A stretch of DNA of 64,000 nt from Couchioplanes azureus (GCF_014648355.1 NZ_BMQY01000010.1:158684-222683), one strand, 5' to 3'; positions 16,642 through 25,707 are shown, counted from the stretch's first letter. The notes: a model not told the origin generated them from the letters alone. Translations and numbers: made by a program.

Positions 16642-17421
16642 TCACCGAGGGGCGATCGGGTTCGGGATCGCGCCGCCGAAGCGGCGGTCGCGCTGGGCGT
16701 ACAGCTCGCAGGCGTACCAGAGGTGGCGGCGGTCGAAGTCGGGCCAGAGCGTGTCGAGGAACACCAGCTCCGCATAGGCCGACTGCCAGAGCAGGAAGTT
16801 GGACGTGCGCTGCTCGCCCGAGGGGCGCAGGAACAGGTCCACCTCCGGCACCTCGGGGTGGTAGAGGTACTTCTGGATGGTCTTCTCGTTGACCTTGTCG
16901 GCCCGCAGCTTCCCGGCCGCCACGTCCCGGGCGATCGCCGCCGCCGCGTCCGCGATCTCGGCCTGGCCACCGTAGTTGACGCAGAACTGCAGGGTGAGCG
17001 TCTTGTTGCCGCGGGACATCTCCTCGGCGGTCTGCAGCTCCGAGATCACGCTCTTCCAGAGCCGGCCCGCGCGGCCCGACCAGATCACCCTGACGCCGAG
17101 GTCGACGAGCTGGTCGCGGCGGCGGCGGATGACGTCGCGGTTGAAGCCCATGAGGAAGCGGACCTCCTCCGGCGAGCGCTTCCAGTTCTCGGTCGAGAAC
17201 GCGTACGCCGACAGGTAGGGGATGCCGAGCTCGATGGCGCCCTCGATGGCGTCGAACAGCGAGTGCTCGCCCTGCTCGTGGCCCTTGGTGCGGGAGAGGC
17301 CGCGCTCCTTGGCCCAGCGGCCGTTGCCGTCCATCACCAGCGCCACGTGCCGCGGGATCGCGTCCTTGGGCAGCGCCGGCGGCGTCGCGCCGGAGATGTG
17401 CGGGGTGGGCGGACGTGTCAC
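16642..17421 (-). CDS. uppS: isoprenyl transferase (undecaprenyl/decaprenyl diphosphate synthase)
   Basis: This is a 259-residue cis-prenyltransferase that extends a prenyl diphosphate with isopentenyl units to make the lipid carrier for cell-wall synthesis. The catalytic motif HVALVMDGNGRWAKERGL is near residue 25 (the Asp binds Mg-diphosphate). The later LFLRPSGEQRTSNFLLWQ and ELVFLDTLWPDF segments are family hallmarks. The GTG start at 17421 overlaps the recO stop by 4 bases, so the two genes are coupled. recO-uppS is a standard actinobacterial pair. Confidence 0.95.
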   Translation of the reverse strand: MTRPPTPHISGATPPALPKDAIPRHVALVMDGNGRWAKERGLSRTKGHEQGEHSLFDAIEGAIELGIPYLSAYAFSTENWKRSPEEVRFLMGFNRDVIRRRRDQLVDLGVRVIWSGRAGRLWKSVISELQTAEEMSRGNKTLTLQFCVNYGGQAEIADAAAAIARDVAAGKLRADKVNEKTIQKYLYHPEVPEVDLFLRPSGEQRTSNFLLWQSAYAELVFLDTLWPDFDRRHLWYACELYAQRDRRFGGAIPNPIAPR

Positions 17422-18368
17422 AGGATCTCCCGTTGCTCGCTGATGATGGGGTGACGCGGAACCGGCGCCGGCTCCCGACGATCGGCACCCGAAGCCGGCG
17501 CCGGCTCCCGACGAACGGCACCCGAAGCCGGCGCCGGCTCCCGACGAACGGCACCCGAAGCCGGCGGCGACTCCCGCGGGTCGGCCCGCGGAGCCGGCGG
17601 GGACTCGCGGCGGTCGACGAGGGGCAGGGCGCGCAGGTTGCGCTCCATGTGCCATTGCAGGTGGGCGGCGACCAGACCGCTGCACTCGCGGCGCACCGGC
17701 GGCTCGGCGCCGTCGGCGATCTGCCAGTCGCCGTGGGTCAGGGCCAGCATCAGGCCGACCGTCGCCGGGGCGGGATGCGCCGCGCCGGGCGGGCGGCACT
17801 CCGGGCAGACCGAGCCGCCGGCCGGCACCGAGAACGCGCCGTGCCGGCCGGGCGTGCCGCAGACCGCGCACTCGGCCAGCGCCGGCGCCCACCCGGCGAA
17901 CGCCATGCCGCGCAGCAGGTAGGCGTCGAGGACGAGGCTCGTGGCGTGCTCCCCCGCGGCCAGCGCCTTCAGCGCGCCGAGGGTGAGCTGGAAGAGCCGC
18001 AGCGACGGCTCGCGCTCCACCGGGGTGAGGCGCTCGGCGGTCTCGGCGATCGCGCTCGCGGCGGTGTAGCGGGGGTAGTCCTCCAGGAACCGCTTGCCGT
18101 AGAGGGCGAGGCCCTCGACCTGGCTGATCGAGTGCAGGCTGCTGCCCACCCCCTCGGGCGAGCCGGCGAGCTGCAGGTCGACGTGGCCGAACGGCTCGAG
18201 CCGGGCCCCGAAGCGGGAGGTGGTGCGGCGCACGCCCCGGGCGACGGCGCGCAGCCGGCCGTGCCGGCGGGTCAGCAGGGTGATGATCCGGTCGCTCTCG
18301 CCGAGTTTCTGCACGCGCAGCACCACCGCGTCGTCGCGGTAGAGCTGGCGGCGGTATCCGGCGGGCAC
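17418..18368 (-). CDS. recO: DNA repair protein RecO with a repeat-built C-terminal tail
   Basis: RecO loads RecA on SSB-coated DNA and anneals strands in RecFOR repair. The first 250 residues are canonical: an OB-fold start (YRDDAVVLRVQKLGESDRI), a helical middle, and a zinc site CAVCG...CPEC near residue 165-190. The protein is 316 residues, longer than usual, because residues of about 260-316 consist of five 11-residue repeats of the RREPAPASGA type (17458-17625). The GTG start at 18368 is the one consistent with the family N-terminus. It is coupled to uppS. Confidence 0.93.
   Translation of the reverse strand: MPAGYRRQLYRDDAVVLRVQKLGESDRIITLLTRRHGRLRAVARGVRRTTSRFGARLEPFGHVDLQLAGSPEGVGSSLHSISQVEGLALYGKRFLEDYPRYTAASAIAETAERLTPVEREPSLRLFQLTLGALKALAAGEHATSLVLDAYLLRGMAFAGWAPALAECAVCGTPGRHGAFSVPAGGSVCPECRPPGAAHPAPATVGLMLALTHGDWQIADGAEPPVRRECSGLVAAHLQWHMERNLRALPLVDRRESPPAPRADPRESPPASGAVRREPAPASGAVRREPAPASGADRREPAPVPRHPIISEQREIL
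17458..17625. repeat. 33-bp in-frame tandem repeat inside recO
   Basis: Five units with a 33-base period encode the 11-residue repeats (D/V)RRE(P/S)(A/P)PASGA at the RecO C-terminus. The three units nearest the stop are almost identical in DNA and the outer ones are diverged, which suggests recent expansion from the 3' end. Because the period is a multiple of three, copy-number change would not disrupt the coupled uppS. Confidence 0.85.
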
Positions 18369-18486
18369 GCAGACATTCTGCCCGGTGGGTACGACAGACC
18401 CTGACCCGGATCTCAGGGTCTTCTCGGGGGCGGCTGGGTGGAGGGACGGATGGCGCCGGGCGTACCCGGGCTCATAGGTTCTGACC

Positions 18487-19275
18487 ATGACAGCGAGGCT
18501 GACCCGGCGCGCCGGCGCACTCACCCTGATCGCCGCCGCGGCGACGGCCCTCACCGGCTGCGACGGCGCGATCGGCGCCAAGCTCACCTACGAGGACACG
18601 GAGAAGGTGAAGGTCACCGAGATCGTGGTGGCGGGGGCCTCCGGGGACGTCCGGGTGCGGACCGCGGCGATCGGCGAGACCCACATCAAGCGCGTGGTCC
18701 GCGGCGGCACGAGCGATCCGGGTGCCTCGTACCAGCTCTCCGGCACCACCCTGACCGTCGACACGAGCTGCGGCGACGACTGCCACGCCTCGTACGAGAT
18801 CGAGGCGCCCACCGGCGTCGCCGTCCGCGGCACCCTGCGCTCCGGCTACCTGGACCTGCTCGGCGTGGCGACCGCCGACGTCAGCGTGACCTCCGGCGAG
18901 ATCCACATCGAACAGGCCACCGGCGAGGTGAAGGCGAAGGCCACCTCGGGCAACATCGTCGCCAACCGCCTCGCCGGCCCGGCCACCCTGATCGCCACCT
19001 CCGGCAACATCGAGGCCCTGGAGCTGACCGGCGGCGGCGCGATCCGCGCGGAGGCCAGCTCGGGCAACGTCGACCTGCTCCTGCGCGAGCCGGCGTCGGT
19101 GACCGCCGGGGCGACGAGCGGCAACGTCGACCTGGCGGTACCGGCCGGCTCCTACCGGATCGTGGAGCAGGTCGGCGCCGGCAGACTCGACTCCCAGGTG
19201 CGTTCCGACCCGAAGGCGAAGCAGGTGCTCACCGTGCGGACGAGCAGCGGCGACGCCACGATCAGGACCACGTAG
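18487..19275 (+). CDS. lipoprotein with DUF4097 beta-helix domain
   Basis: This is a 262-residue exported lipoprotein: a basic start, a hydrophobic segment and the lipobox LTGC with Cys25. The mature part is a right-handed beta-helix of the DUF4097 type with rungs marked by repeated TSG(N/E) and SSGN turns (ATSGNI, ATSGNI, ASSGNV, ATSGNV, TSSGDA). DUF4097 proteins often sit near envelope-stress systems; no such partner is visible here. It is divergent from recO (118-base spacer) and ends 7 bases before the convergent era. Confidence 0.85.
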   Translation: MTARLTRRAGALTLIAAAATALTGCDGAIGAKLTYEDTEKVKVTEIVVAGASGDVRVRTAAIGETHIKRVVRGGTSDPGASYQLSGTTLTVDTSCGDDCHASYEIEAPTGVAVRGTLRSGYLDLLGVATADVSVTSGEIHIEQATGEVKAKATSGNIVANRLAGPATLIATSGNIEALELTGGGAIRAEASSGNVDLLLREPASVTAGATSGNVDLAVPAGSYRIVEQVGAGRLDSQVRSDPKAKQVLTVRTSSGDATIRTT

Positions 19276-19282
19276 GAGCCGG

Positions 19283-20503
19283 TCAGAACCCGAGCCGGCG
19301 GAGCTGCTTCGGGTCGCGCTGCCACTCCTTCGCGACGCGGACGTGCAGATCGAGGTAGACCTTGCGGCCCAGCAAGGTCTCGATCCCGGCGCGTGCGCGG
19401 GTGCCGACGTCCTTCAGTCGGGCGCCGCGGGTACCGATGACGATCGACTTCTGGCTGTCGCGCTCGACGTACACATTGGCATAGATCTTGGTGGTCTGCC
19501 CCTCGACGAGCATCTCCTCGACCAGCACGGCGATCGAGTGCGGCAGCTCGTCGCGCACGCCCTCGAGCGCGGCCTCCCGGATCAGCTCGCCGATGAGGAC
19601 CTGTTCGGGCTCCTCGGTGAGCACGTCGTCGGGGTAGAGCGGCGGCGACTCCGGAAGATGGCCGACGATCACGTCGACCAGCGTCTCCACCTGATGGCCG
19701 GAGACCGCGCTGACCGGCACGATGTCGGCGAAGTCGTACAGCCGGCTCACCTCGAGCAGGCGCTCCGCGAGGACGGCCGGAGGAACCAGGTCGACCTTGG
19801 TGACGACGGCGATGACCGTGGCCTTGAGCTCGGCGATCTCCGCGGAGATGAACCGGTCCCCGGCGCCCACCGGCTCGTCGGCCGGGAAGCACACGCCGAT
19901 CACGTCGACCTCGCTCCACGTCTCCCGCACGAGGTCGTTGAGCCGCTCCCCGAGCAGCGTGCGCGGCCGGTGCAGCCCCGGCGTGTCGACCAGCACGAGC
20001 TGGGCGTTCTCCCGGTGCAGCACGCCCCGGATGACGTGCCGGGTGGTCTGCGGCTTGTTCGAGGTGATCGCGATCTTCTGCCCGATGATCGCATTGGTCA
20101 GCGTCGACTTACCGGCGTTCGGCCGCCCGACGAAACAGGCGAAACCCGCGCGATACACGTCGTCCACCGGCCGGGTGGGGCGCGCGGCCTTGTGCCGGTG
20201 CTTCTTCACCCCGGCTACCGTACGGGCGTTCCCCGAACCCGCCTTGGCCCGTGGCCCCGAGCTCACGGCTTCCCCGGACGTCCCGCCACCTCTTGCGCGA
20301 CTGTCCTTCGGGTCTCTCCCGGGCCTCTTTCCGGTCGCGCTCTTCTTCCCGGAAACATCAGCATTTCCAGGACGGCCGCCTGCCTCCTGCCGCCGGACGT
20401 CCGCTTCCTGCTGCCTGCGTGCCGCGCGGCGCTCCCGGCGGCGCTGCTCGTTGCGCTCCCCCGGCGTGAGCCTGCGCTCCTCGCCGCCCGTCGGTTCCGT
20501 CAC
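19283..20503 (-). CDS. era: GTPase Era with long basic N-terminal extension
   Basis: Era binds GTP and the 3' end of 16S rRNA to assist 30S assembly. G1 GRPNAGKST, G2 with TTRH, G3 DTPG, G4 TKVD and the C-terminal KH domain with VYVERDSQKSIVIGTRG and VRVAKEWQRD are all present. The G domain begins only near residue 118. The first 110 residues are Arg/Lys/Glu/Gly-rich low complexity (RRRERRAARRQQ and so on), absent from standard Era of about 300 residues. An ATG closer to the G domain is not evident. Its start overlaps the next gene's stop by 4 bases. Confidence 0.93.
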   Translation of the reverse strand: MTEPTGGEERRLTPGERNEQRRRERRAARRQQEADVRRQEAGGRPGNADVSGKKSATGKRPGRDPKDSRARGGGTSGEAVSSGPRAKAGSGNARTVAGVKKHRHKAARPTRPVDDVYRAGFACFVGRPNAGKSTLTNAIIGQKIAITSNKPQTTRHVIRGVLHRENAQLVLVDTPGLHRPRTLLGERLNDLVRETWSEVDVIGVCFPADEPVGAGDRFISAEIAELKATVIAVVTKVDLVPPAVLAERLLEVSRLYDFADIVPVSAVSGHQVETLVDVIVGHLPESPPLYPDDVLTEEPEQVLIGELIREAALEGVRDELPHSIAVLVEEMLVEGQTTKIYANVYVERDSQKSIVIGTRGARLKDVGTRARAGIETLLGRKVYLDLHVRVAKEWQRDPKQLRRLGF

Positions 20504-20871
20504 TCCGTCACCGTGCCGAGCAGGGTGCCGTCCGGCGCCGCCACGTACACCGGGGCGTCGTCGGCCAGGTCCCGCACCGCGGCGTGACCGGCGCCGTCGA
20601 GGGTGGCGGACTCCGTCGCCACCGCCGCGGCCTCGATCGTGGTCGCGCCCGCCGCCACCGCCGAGGCCACCGCGAGCTGCAGGGCGGTCACCTGCAGGCT
20701 GGGCAGGGACACCGTCGCGGCGGCGTAGGTGCGGCCGTCCTGGTCGCGTACCGATGCTCCCTCGGTCGCGCCCACCCGGGCGCGGGCGCCGCGGGCCAGG
20801 GTGACCAGCTTCGCGTCCTCGGCGCTGAGCTCGGCGTCCGCGGTGCCGGCGGGAATGCTCTGATCAGGCAT
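20500..20871 (-). CDS. cytidine deaminase-like protein lacking catalytic zinc ligands
   Basis: This is a 123-residue protein in the place where other actinobacteria carry a cytidine deaminase-like gene before era. The overall length and the layout (N-terminal helix ending KLVTLARGARARVG, a strand with DGRTYAAATVS, a helix LQVTALQLAVASAVAAGA) match the CDA fold. However, the zinc-binding (C/H)AE motif is replaced by ALQLA, and the PCxxC motif is absent. It therefore should not deaminate cytidine. It overlaps corC by 8 bases and era by 4, so its position in the coupled operon has been kept. Confidence 0.75.
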   Translation of the reverse strand: MPDQSIPAGTADAELSAEDAKLVTLARGARARVGATEGASVRDQDGRTYAAATVSLPSLQVTALQLAVASAVAAGATTIEAAAVATESATLDGAGHAAVRDLADDAPVYVAAPDGTLLGTVTE

Positions 20872-22357
20872 CGGCGTGCTGTCTTTCCTCGGTCTCGGGG
20901 GCGTTCTCGTCGCCGGAGTCCTCCGACGGGGGCTCGACCCGGCGCACCAGCACCGAGTCGATGCGATTGCGGCGGCCGGTGGTGCCCTCGGCGATCAGGT
21001 GCAGGCCGCCCACGTCGACGGTGGCGCCGGGGATCGGCACCCGCCCCAGCGTCTGGGCCAGCAGGCCGCCGACCGTCTCCACCTCGTCGGCGGGCAGCTC
21101 GACGCCGAAGATCTCGCCCAGGTCCTCGATCGGCAGGCGCGCGGTGACCCGGACCGCGCCTCCGTCCAGGTGCTCGACCGGGGGCCGCTCCACGTCGTAC
21201 TCGTCGGTGATCTCGCCGACGATCTCCTCGAGGATGTCCTCGATGGTCACCAGCCCGGCCGTGCCGCCGTACTCGTCGACGACGATGACCAGGTGCATGC
21301 GGGCCGCCTGCATCTCCGAGAGCAGGTCGTCGACCGGCTTCGACTCGGGCACGAACGTCGCGGGGCGCATCAGCTCGGCGACCGCCACCGCGGAGGAGCC
21401 CGGGTCGCCGTTCTGGGTGCGGCGGACCACGTCCTTCAGGTAGAGCACGCCCAGCACGTCGTCGACGCTGTCGCCGATCACCGGGATGCGGGAGAAACCG
21501 GAGCGCAGGAAGAGGAACAGCGCCTGCTGCAACGTCTTCGGCGCCTCGATCCACACCATCTCGGTGCGCGGCACCATCACCTCGCGGGCGATGGTGTCGC
21601 CCAGCGCGAAGACCGAGTGGATCATCTCCCGCTCGCCGTGCTCGACGACCCCGCGCTGCTCGGCCAGGTCGACCAGCTCGCGCAGCTCCACCTGGCTGCC
21701 GAACGGCCCCTCGGGGAACCCCTTGCCCGGCGTGACGGCGTTGCCGATGAGGATCAGCAGCGACGCCAGCGGGTTCAACACCCGCCCGATCCAGCGCACG
21801 AGCGGGGCGGTCGCCTTGCCGACGGCGTACGCGTGCTGCCGCCCCACCGTCCGCGGCCCGACGCCGACCACGACGAAGCTGACCAGCGTCATCGCCCCGG
21901 CGGTGACGAGCGCGGCGCGCCATCCCGCGCCCCAGCTGTCGACCGCGACGAGCGCGACGAGCGTGGTGGCGGTCAGCTCGCAGAGCAACCGCAGGAGCAG
22001 CAGGAGGTTGAGGTGCCGCACCACGTCACCGGCGACGGCGGCCAGGGCGGCGGCACCGCGCTGCCCCTCCCGCTCCATCTCGGCGGCCCGCGCCGGCGAG
22101 ACGGTCCCGAGCGCGGCGTCGGTCATGGACGCGAGCCCGGCGAGGAAGACGAGCACGGCCGCGTAGACGATGAGCTGAAGATCCGGCAGCCCGGCCGCAC
22201 CCGCGCTGTCGGCCGCCGCGAGCAGAGCGGAAGGGTCGGCGGGCAGAGCGGAGGGCCCGGCGTGCAGGGCCGACGGGTCGGTCGCGAGTGGCGGCGGGGC
22301 TGTCGCGGCGAACGGCGCGGACAGGTGGGTCGCCGCGGCCGGTGAGGACGGCTCCAT
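20864..22357 (-). CDS. CNNM/CorC-family transporter-like protein (DUF21, CBS pair, CorC_HlyC domain)
   Basis: This is a 497-residue membrane protein. After an Ala/Pro-rich N-terminus, a DUF21-type domain with three or four helices spans about residues 60-200. A CBS pair follows (EVMVPRTEMVWIEA to VDEYGGTAGLVTIEDILEEIVGEI, about 250-390). A CorC_HlyC domain (about 405-480) follows, and the protein has an acidic tail. Relatives are linked to magnesium/cobalt homeostasis; the old haemolysin name is misleading. The ATG at 22357 lies 6 bases after the ybeY stop. The DUF21 part looks shortened at its first helix. Confidence 0.9.
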   Translation of the reverse strand: MEPSSPAAATHLSAPFAATAPPPLATDPSALHAGPSALPADPSALLAAADSAGAAGLPDLQLIVYAAVLVFLAGLASMTDAALGTVSPARAAEMEREGQRGAAALAAVAGDVVRHLNLLLLLRLLCELTATTLVALVAVDSWGAGWRAALVTAGAMTLVSFVVVGVGPRTVGRQHAYAVGKATAPLVRWIGRVLNPLASLLILIGNAVTPGKGFPEGPFGSQVELRELVDLAEQRGVVEHGEREMIHSVFALGDTIAREVMVPRTEMVWIEAPKTLQQALFLFLRSGFSRIPVIGDSVDDVLGVLYLKDVVRRTQNGDPGSSAVAVAELMRPATFVPESKPVDDLLSEMQAARMHLVIVVDEYGGTAGLVTIEDILEEIVGEITDEYDVERPPVEHLDGGAVRVTARLPIEDLGEIFGVELPADEVETVGGLLAQTLGRVPIPGATVDVGGLHLIAEGTTGRRNRIDSVLVRRVEPPSEDSGDENAPETEERQHADA

Positions 22358-22362
22358 CGGGA

Positions 22363-22833
22363 TCAGCCGGTCCGCCGTCCGGAGCGCCAGCTCTGCAGCA
22401 GCCGGGCCTGCAGGGCGAACATCTCGCGCTCCTCGTCGGGTTCGGCGTGGTCGTAACCGAGCAGGTGCAGCACGCCGTGCACGGTGAGCAGGTGCAACTC
22501 GTCCGCGGGGGTGTGCCCCGCGGCGGCGGCCTGCTTCGCCGCCACCTCCGGCGCCAGCACGATGTCGCCGAGCAGCGCCGGCTCGCCCGTGCCCGCCTCG
22601 CCCGGGCCGTGGTCGACGCTGCCCTCGTCCATCGGGAAGGCGAGGACGTCGGTCGGCCCGTCGCTGCCCATCCAGCGATGGTTGAGCTCGGTCATGTAGT
22701 CGATGTCGACGAGCAGGATCGACAGCTCGGCGAGCGGGTTGACCCCCATCTCCTCGAGCGCGTGCCGGGCCACCGCGAGAATCGCGTCGGTGTCGACCTC
22801 GACTCCCGACTCGTTGGCGATCTCGATGGACAT
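22363..22833 (-). CDS. ybeY: endoribonuclease YbeY (16S rRNA 3'-end maturation)
   Basis: This is a 156-residue single-strand endoribonuclease that matures the 16S rRNA 3' end and takes part in ribosome quality control. The metal motif HGVLHLLGYDH (His-x3-His-x5-His) is complete near residue 115, and the ILLVDIDYMTELNHRWMG segment is the family N-terminal core. The ATG at 22833 gives the usual MSIEIANES start. It lies between phoH and corC in the conserved order; a 141-base gap to phoH may hold a separate promoter. Confidence 0.93.
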   Translation of the reverse strand: MSIEIANESGVEVDTDAILAVARHALEEMGVNPLAELSILLVDIDYMTELNHRWMGSDGPTDVLAFPMDEGSVDHGPGEAGTGEPALLGDIVLAPEVAAKQAAAAGHTPADELHLLTVHGVLHLLGYDHAEPDEEREMFALQARLLQSWRSGRRTG

Positions 22834-22974
22834 GTGGTGCGTTACCCCTGGTCTCGAATCGGTACGGCCCCGCCGCTCCGGCGGGCACCGGTCTTCCACG
22901 TGCTGATTGTCCCCGCTCCCGGTCCGCCCGAGCGCCTGGGCCGCCTCGGCCGTCCCGGTCGGTGCATCGCCGGC

Positions 22975-24033
22975 TCAGCGCCGCCGTCGGCCGCCACCGG
23001 CGGCGCGTTCCTGCACCGCCCGGACGGACTGCTGGGTGGTCTGCTGTTCCTGGTCGGCGTCGTAGCGCGCGTACGCGTCGACGATCTCGGCGACCAGCCG
23101 GTGGCGGACCACGTCGGAGCTGGACAGCTCGGCGAAGTGCACGTCCTCGACGGCCTGCAGGATCTCGCGGACGACCCGCAGCCCGCTGGTGGTGCCGCCG
23201 GGCAGGTCGACCTGGGTGACGTCGCCGGTCACCACGATCTTGGCGCCGAAGCCGAGCCGGGTCAGGAACATCTTCATCTGCTCGGGCGTCGTGTTCTGCG
23301 CCTCGTCGAGGATGATGAAGGCGTCGTTGAGCGTGCGTCCCCGCATGTACGCCAGGGGCGCGACCTCGATGGTCCCCGCCTGCATGAGCCGCGGGATCGT
23401 CTCGGGGTCGAGCATGTCGTGCAGGGCGTCGTACAGCGGGCGCAGGTACGGGTCGATCTTCTCGTTGAGCGTGCCGGGCAGGAAGCCGAGGCGCTCGCCG
23501 GCCTCGACCGCCGGCCGGGTGAGGATGATCCGGTTGATCTGCTTCGCCTGCAGCGCCTGCACGGCCTTGGCCATGGCGAGGTAGGTCTTGCCGGTGCCGG
23601 CCGGGCCGATGCCGAACACGATCGTGTTCTCGTCGATGGCGTCGACATAGCGCTTCTGACCGAGCGTCTTGGGCCGGATGGTGCGCCCGCGCCGGGACAG
23701 GATGTTGAGCGTCAGCACGTCGGCCGGGCGCTCGGCGGTGTTCTGCTCCAGCATGGCGGCGGTCCGCCGGACCGCGTCGACGGTGAGCGTCTCACCCTTC
23801 TCGATGAGCTCGATGAGCTCGGAGAAGAGCCGCTCGGCGGTGGCGTTGTCGGCCGGTGCGCCGGTGATGGTGATCTCGTTCCCGCGGACGTGCACATCGC
23901 TGGCGAGGGTGCGCTCGACGAGCCGCAGGATCTCGTCCTTCGGGCCGAGCAGGTTCACCATGATCTTCGGGTCGGCGACCGAGATCCTGGTCTGCACCCG
24001 AGCGGCAGCGCTGCTGTGTTCGGTGCCGGTCAT
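22975..24033 (-). CDS. phoH: PhoH-family ATPase
   Basis: This is a 352-residue P-loop ATPase, often found with ybeY and implicated in RNA metabolism; the precise substrate is not settled. The N-terminal KH-like region (LLGPKDEILRLVER) precedes Walker A GPAGTGKT near residue 150 and Walker B AFIILDEAQNTTP near residue 250; GDVTQVDLP follows. The C-terminus is Gln/Arg-rich (QEQQTTQQ...GGGRRRR). The start ATG at 24033 is the family-typical one; ATG at 24075 is possible. Upstream, 24034-24279 shows no gene or clear signal. Confidence 0.93.
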   Translation of the reverse strand: MTGTEHSSAAARVQTRISVADPKIMVNLLGPKDEILRLVERTLASDVHVRGNEITITGAPADNATAERLFSELIELIEKGETLTVDAVRRTAAMLEQNTAERPADVLTLNILSRRGRTIRPKTLGQKRYVDAIDENTIVFGIGPAGTGKTYLAMAKAVQALQAKQINRIILTRPAVEAGERLGFLPGTLNEKIDPYLRPLYDALHDMLDPETIPRLMQAGTIEVAPLAYMRGRTLNDAFIILDEAQNTTPEQMKMFLTRLGFGAKIVVTGDVTQVDLPGGTTSGLRVVREILQAVEDVHFAELSSSDVVRHRLVAEIVDAYARYDADQEQQTTQQSVRAVQERAAGGGRRRR

Positions 24034-24279
24034 AGGGGCGGCCGTACGGCCTACGCCACCTGCTCTCTTTCTCATCACCGCCGTGGGGGCGGCGTGCGTA
24101 AGGATCGTGCCATCGTATCCGCTCGGGAGCGAACCCGCCGAGGCCATTATCGGCCGTTTCCGGGCGCCGCCGCCCGCGGGTGTCCCGCCCGGCGACCCCT
24201 CGGACCCCACGGCCTGGGGACATCGCACCGGCAGGATGGCCCACAATGCCGCTTTCCGCCCAAACAGACAGAGAGCGGG

Positions 24280-25671
24280 TCAGCCCTCGGACACCGGCAC
24301 GCCGTCGAAGGTTTCCTGGACGCGCGTGAACCGGTAGGTCGCCCAATGCATCCGTACGACGGTTCCCTCGGCGTCCCGCGTCAGCCGCAGCAGCTCTCCC
24401 GCTTCCCTTCCCGACACCGTACGCAGAATGTCCGGTTGGTCCGGAATCGGGCGGAAGATCGACGGCGGCCGGTCGGCCGGGGCGTCCGCCGCGCGCGACT
24501 GCAGGGCGCCGTCGTGCCAGCTGAAGATGTGCGCGAAGCCCTCGCCCCACCACGGGCCCAGGATGCTGCGGTACTGCGGCGGGGCCGCCGGGCCCGGGGA
24601 CCAGGGGCGGATGTCGGCCGGGTCGGCGTCGACCGCGATGGCCAGCAGCTCGTGGACCAGGTCGTTGATCTCTGTCGCCGTACCCGAGGAGGCCAGGACC
24701 GCCGCGCCCAGCGCGCCGGGGTTGCCCTCGCCGCCGCGGCGGCCGTAGACGCCGGCCAGGAAGCCCGGCATGGCGCCGTCGTGACCGACGTGCAGCACGC
24801 GCCCGCCCTGCGGAACGAGGATCAGGCCCAGGCCGAAACCGCCGGTCCACAGGGTCTCGTCGGTGGTCGTCCGCGGCCAGCGCATCTCGTCGAGGGTGGC
24901 CGGGGCCAGCACGCGGGCGTCCGGATCGACGATCTCGGGCGAGGCGAGGAACGCCGCCCAGCGGGCCATGTCGGTGGCCGTGCTCCACAGCTGCGCCGCC
25001 GGCGAGACGCCGCCCAGGTCCAGCCGGGGCTCGGGGCGCGCGGCGTCGGAGTAGGCGTCGACGAGGTAGCCGACCGCCGCCTCGGCGGTGGGGTCGACCG
25101 TGGTGGCGGTGAGTCCGAGCGGGTCGAGGATGCGCTCCTGCAGCACCGAGGCCCAGGTGCCGCCGCGCAGCCGGGCCACCAGCTGGCCGAGGAGGGCCAG
25201 GCCCAGGTTGGAGTAGTGGTAGCGGCGGTGGGCGGGCAGGACGCGCTCGGCGCGGGCCAGGTCGTCGAGCAGCCGGCGGTCGTCCGGGGCGGTCAGCACG
25301 TCCCAGACGTCGCCGTGCGGCTCGCGCTGGTAGCCCGCCGTGTGCGAGAGGAGGCCACGGATCGTCGCCGTGCCGTGCGCCGGGACGTCGAGGTGGGCGG
25401 AGACCGGGTCGTCGAGGTCGAGCAGGCCGTCGTCGCGGGCCTGGAGCACCAGGACGGCGGTGAGCGTCTTGGTCACCGAGCCGATGCGGAAGCGCGTGCC
25501 GGCGTCGAGCGGGCGGCGCGGGTCGCCGGACGTCCCGACGGTGCAGGTCCAGGGCTCCCGGTCGGCCCGGTGCAGCGCGACGGAGAGCGCCGGGACCCGG
25601 GCGTCGGCTTGGACCTTGCGGACGGCGCGCTCGAGGCGCCGGCGGGCGTGCGTCAGGCGTTCTGGCTCCAC
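24280..25671 (-). CDS. serine hydrolase of the beta-lactamase/DD-peptidase (class C-like) family
   Basis: This is a 463-residue protein with the active-site triad of the penicillin-recognising superfamily: Ser65-x-x-Lys68 in GSVTKTL, Tyr154-Ser-Asn in YHYSNLG, and a HxG box as GHDGAMPG. There is no signal peptide, so it is probably cytoplasmic, and it looks like an esterase/peptidase-type EstB relative rather than a true beta-lactamase. The C-terminal 100 residues (from about 365) resemble the extra beta domain of DUF3471-like fusions. It is the first gene of an accessory block next to phoH. Confidence 0.85.
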   Translation of the reverse strand: MEPERLTHARRRLERAVRKVQADARVPALSVALHRADREPWTCTVGTSGDPRRPLDAGTRFRIGSVTKTLTAVLVLQARDDGLLDLDDPVSAHLDVPAHGTATIRGLLSHTAGYQREPHGDVWDVLTAPDDRRLLDDLARAERVLPAHRRYHYSNLGLALLGQLVARLRGGTWASVLQERILDPLGLTATTVDPTAEAAVGYLVDAYSDAARPEPRLDLGGVSPAAQLWSTATDMARWAAFLASPEIVDPDARVLAPATLDEMRWPRTTTDETLWTGGFGLGLILVPQGGRVLHVGHDGAMPGFLAGVYGRRGGEGNPGALGAAVLASSGTATEINDLVHELLAIAVDADPADIRPWSPGPAAPPQYRSILGPWWGEGFAHIFSWHDGALQSRAADAPADRPPSIFRPIPDQPDILRTVSGREAGELLRLTRDAEGTVVRMHWATYRFTRVQETFDGVPVSEG

Positions 25672-25707
25672 GACGAAGATCCTAGAGCCGCCGGCGCGCC
25701 GGCCGCG

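Noticed and set aside
24280..25671. Beta-lactamase resistance gene
   Set aside because: The SxxK, YSN and HDG motifs are shared with many esterases and peptidases, and there is no signal peptide; resistance is not supported.
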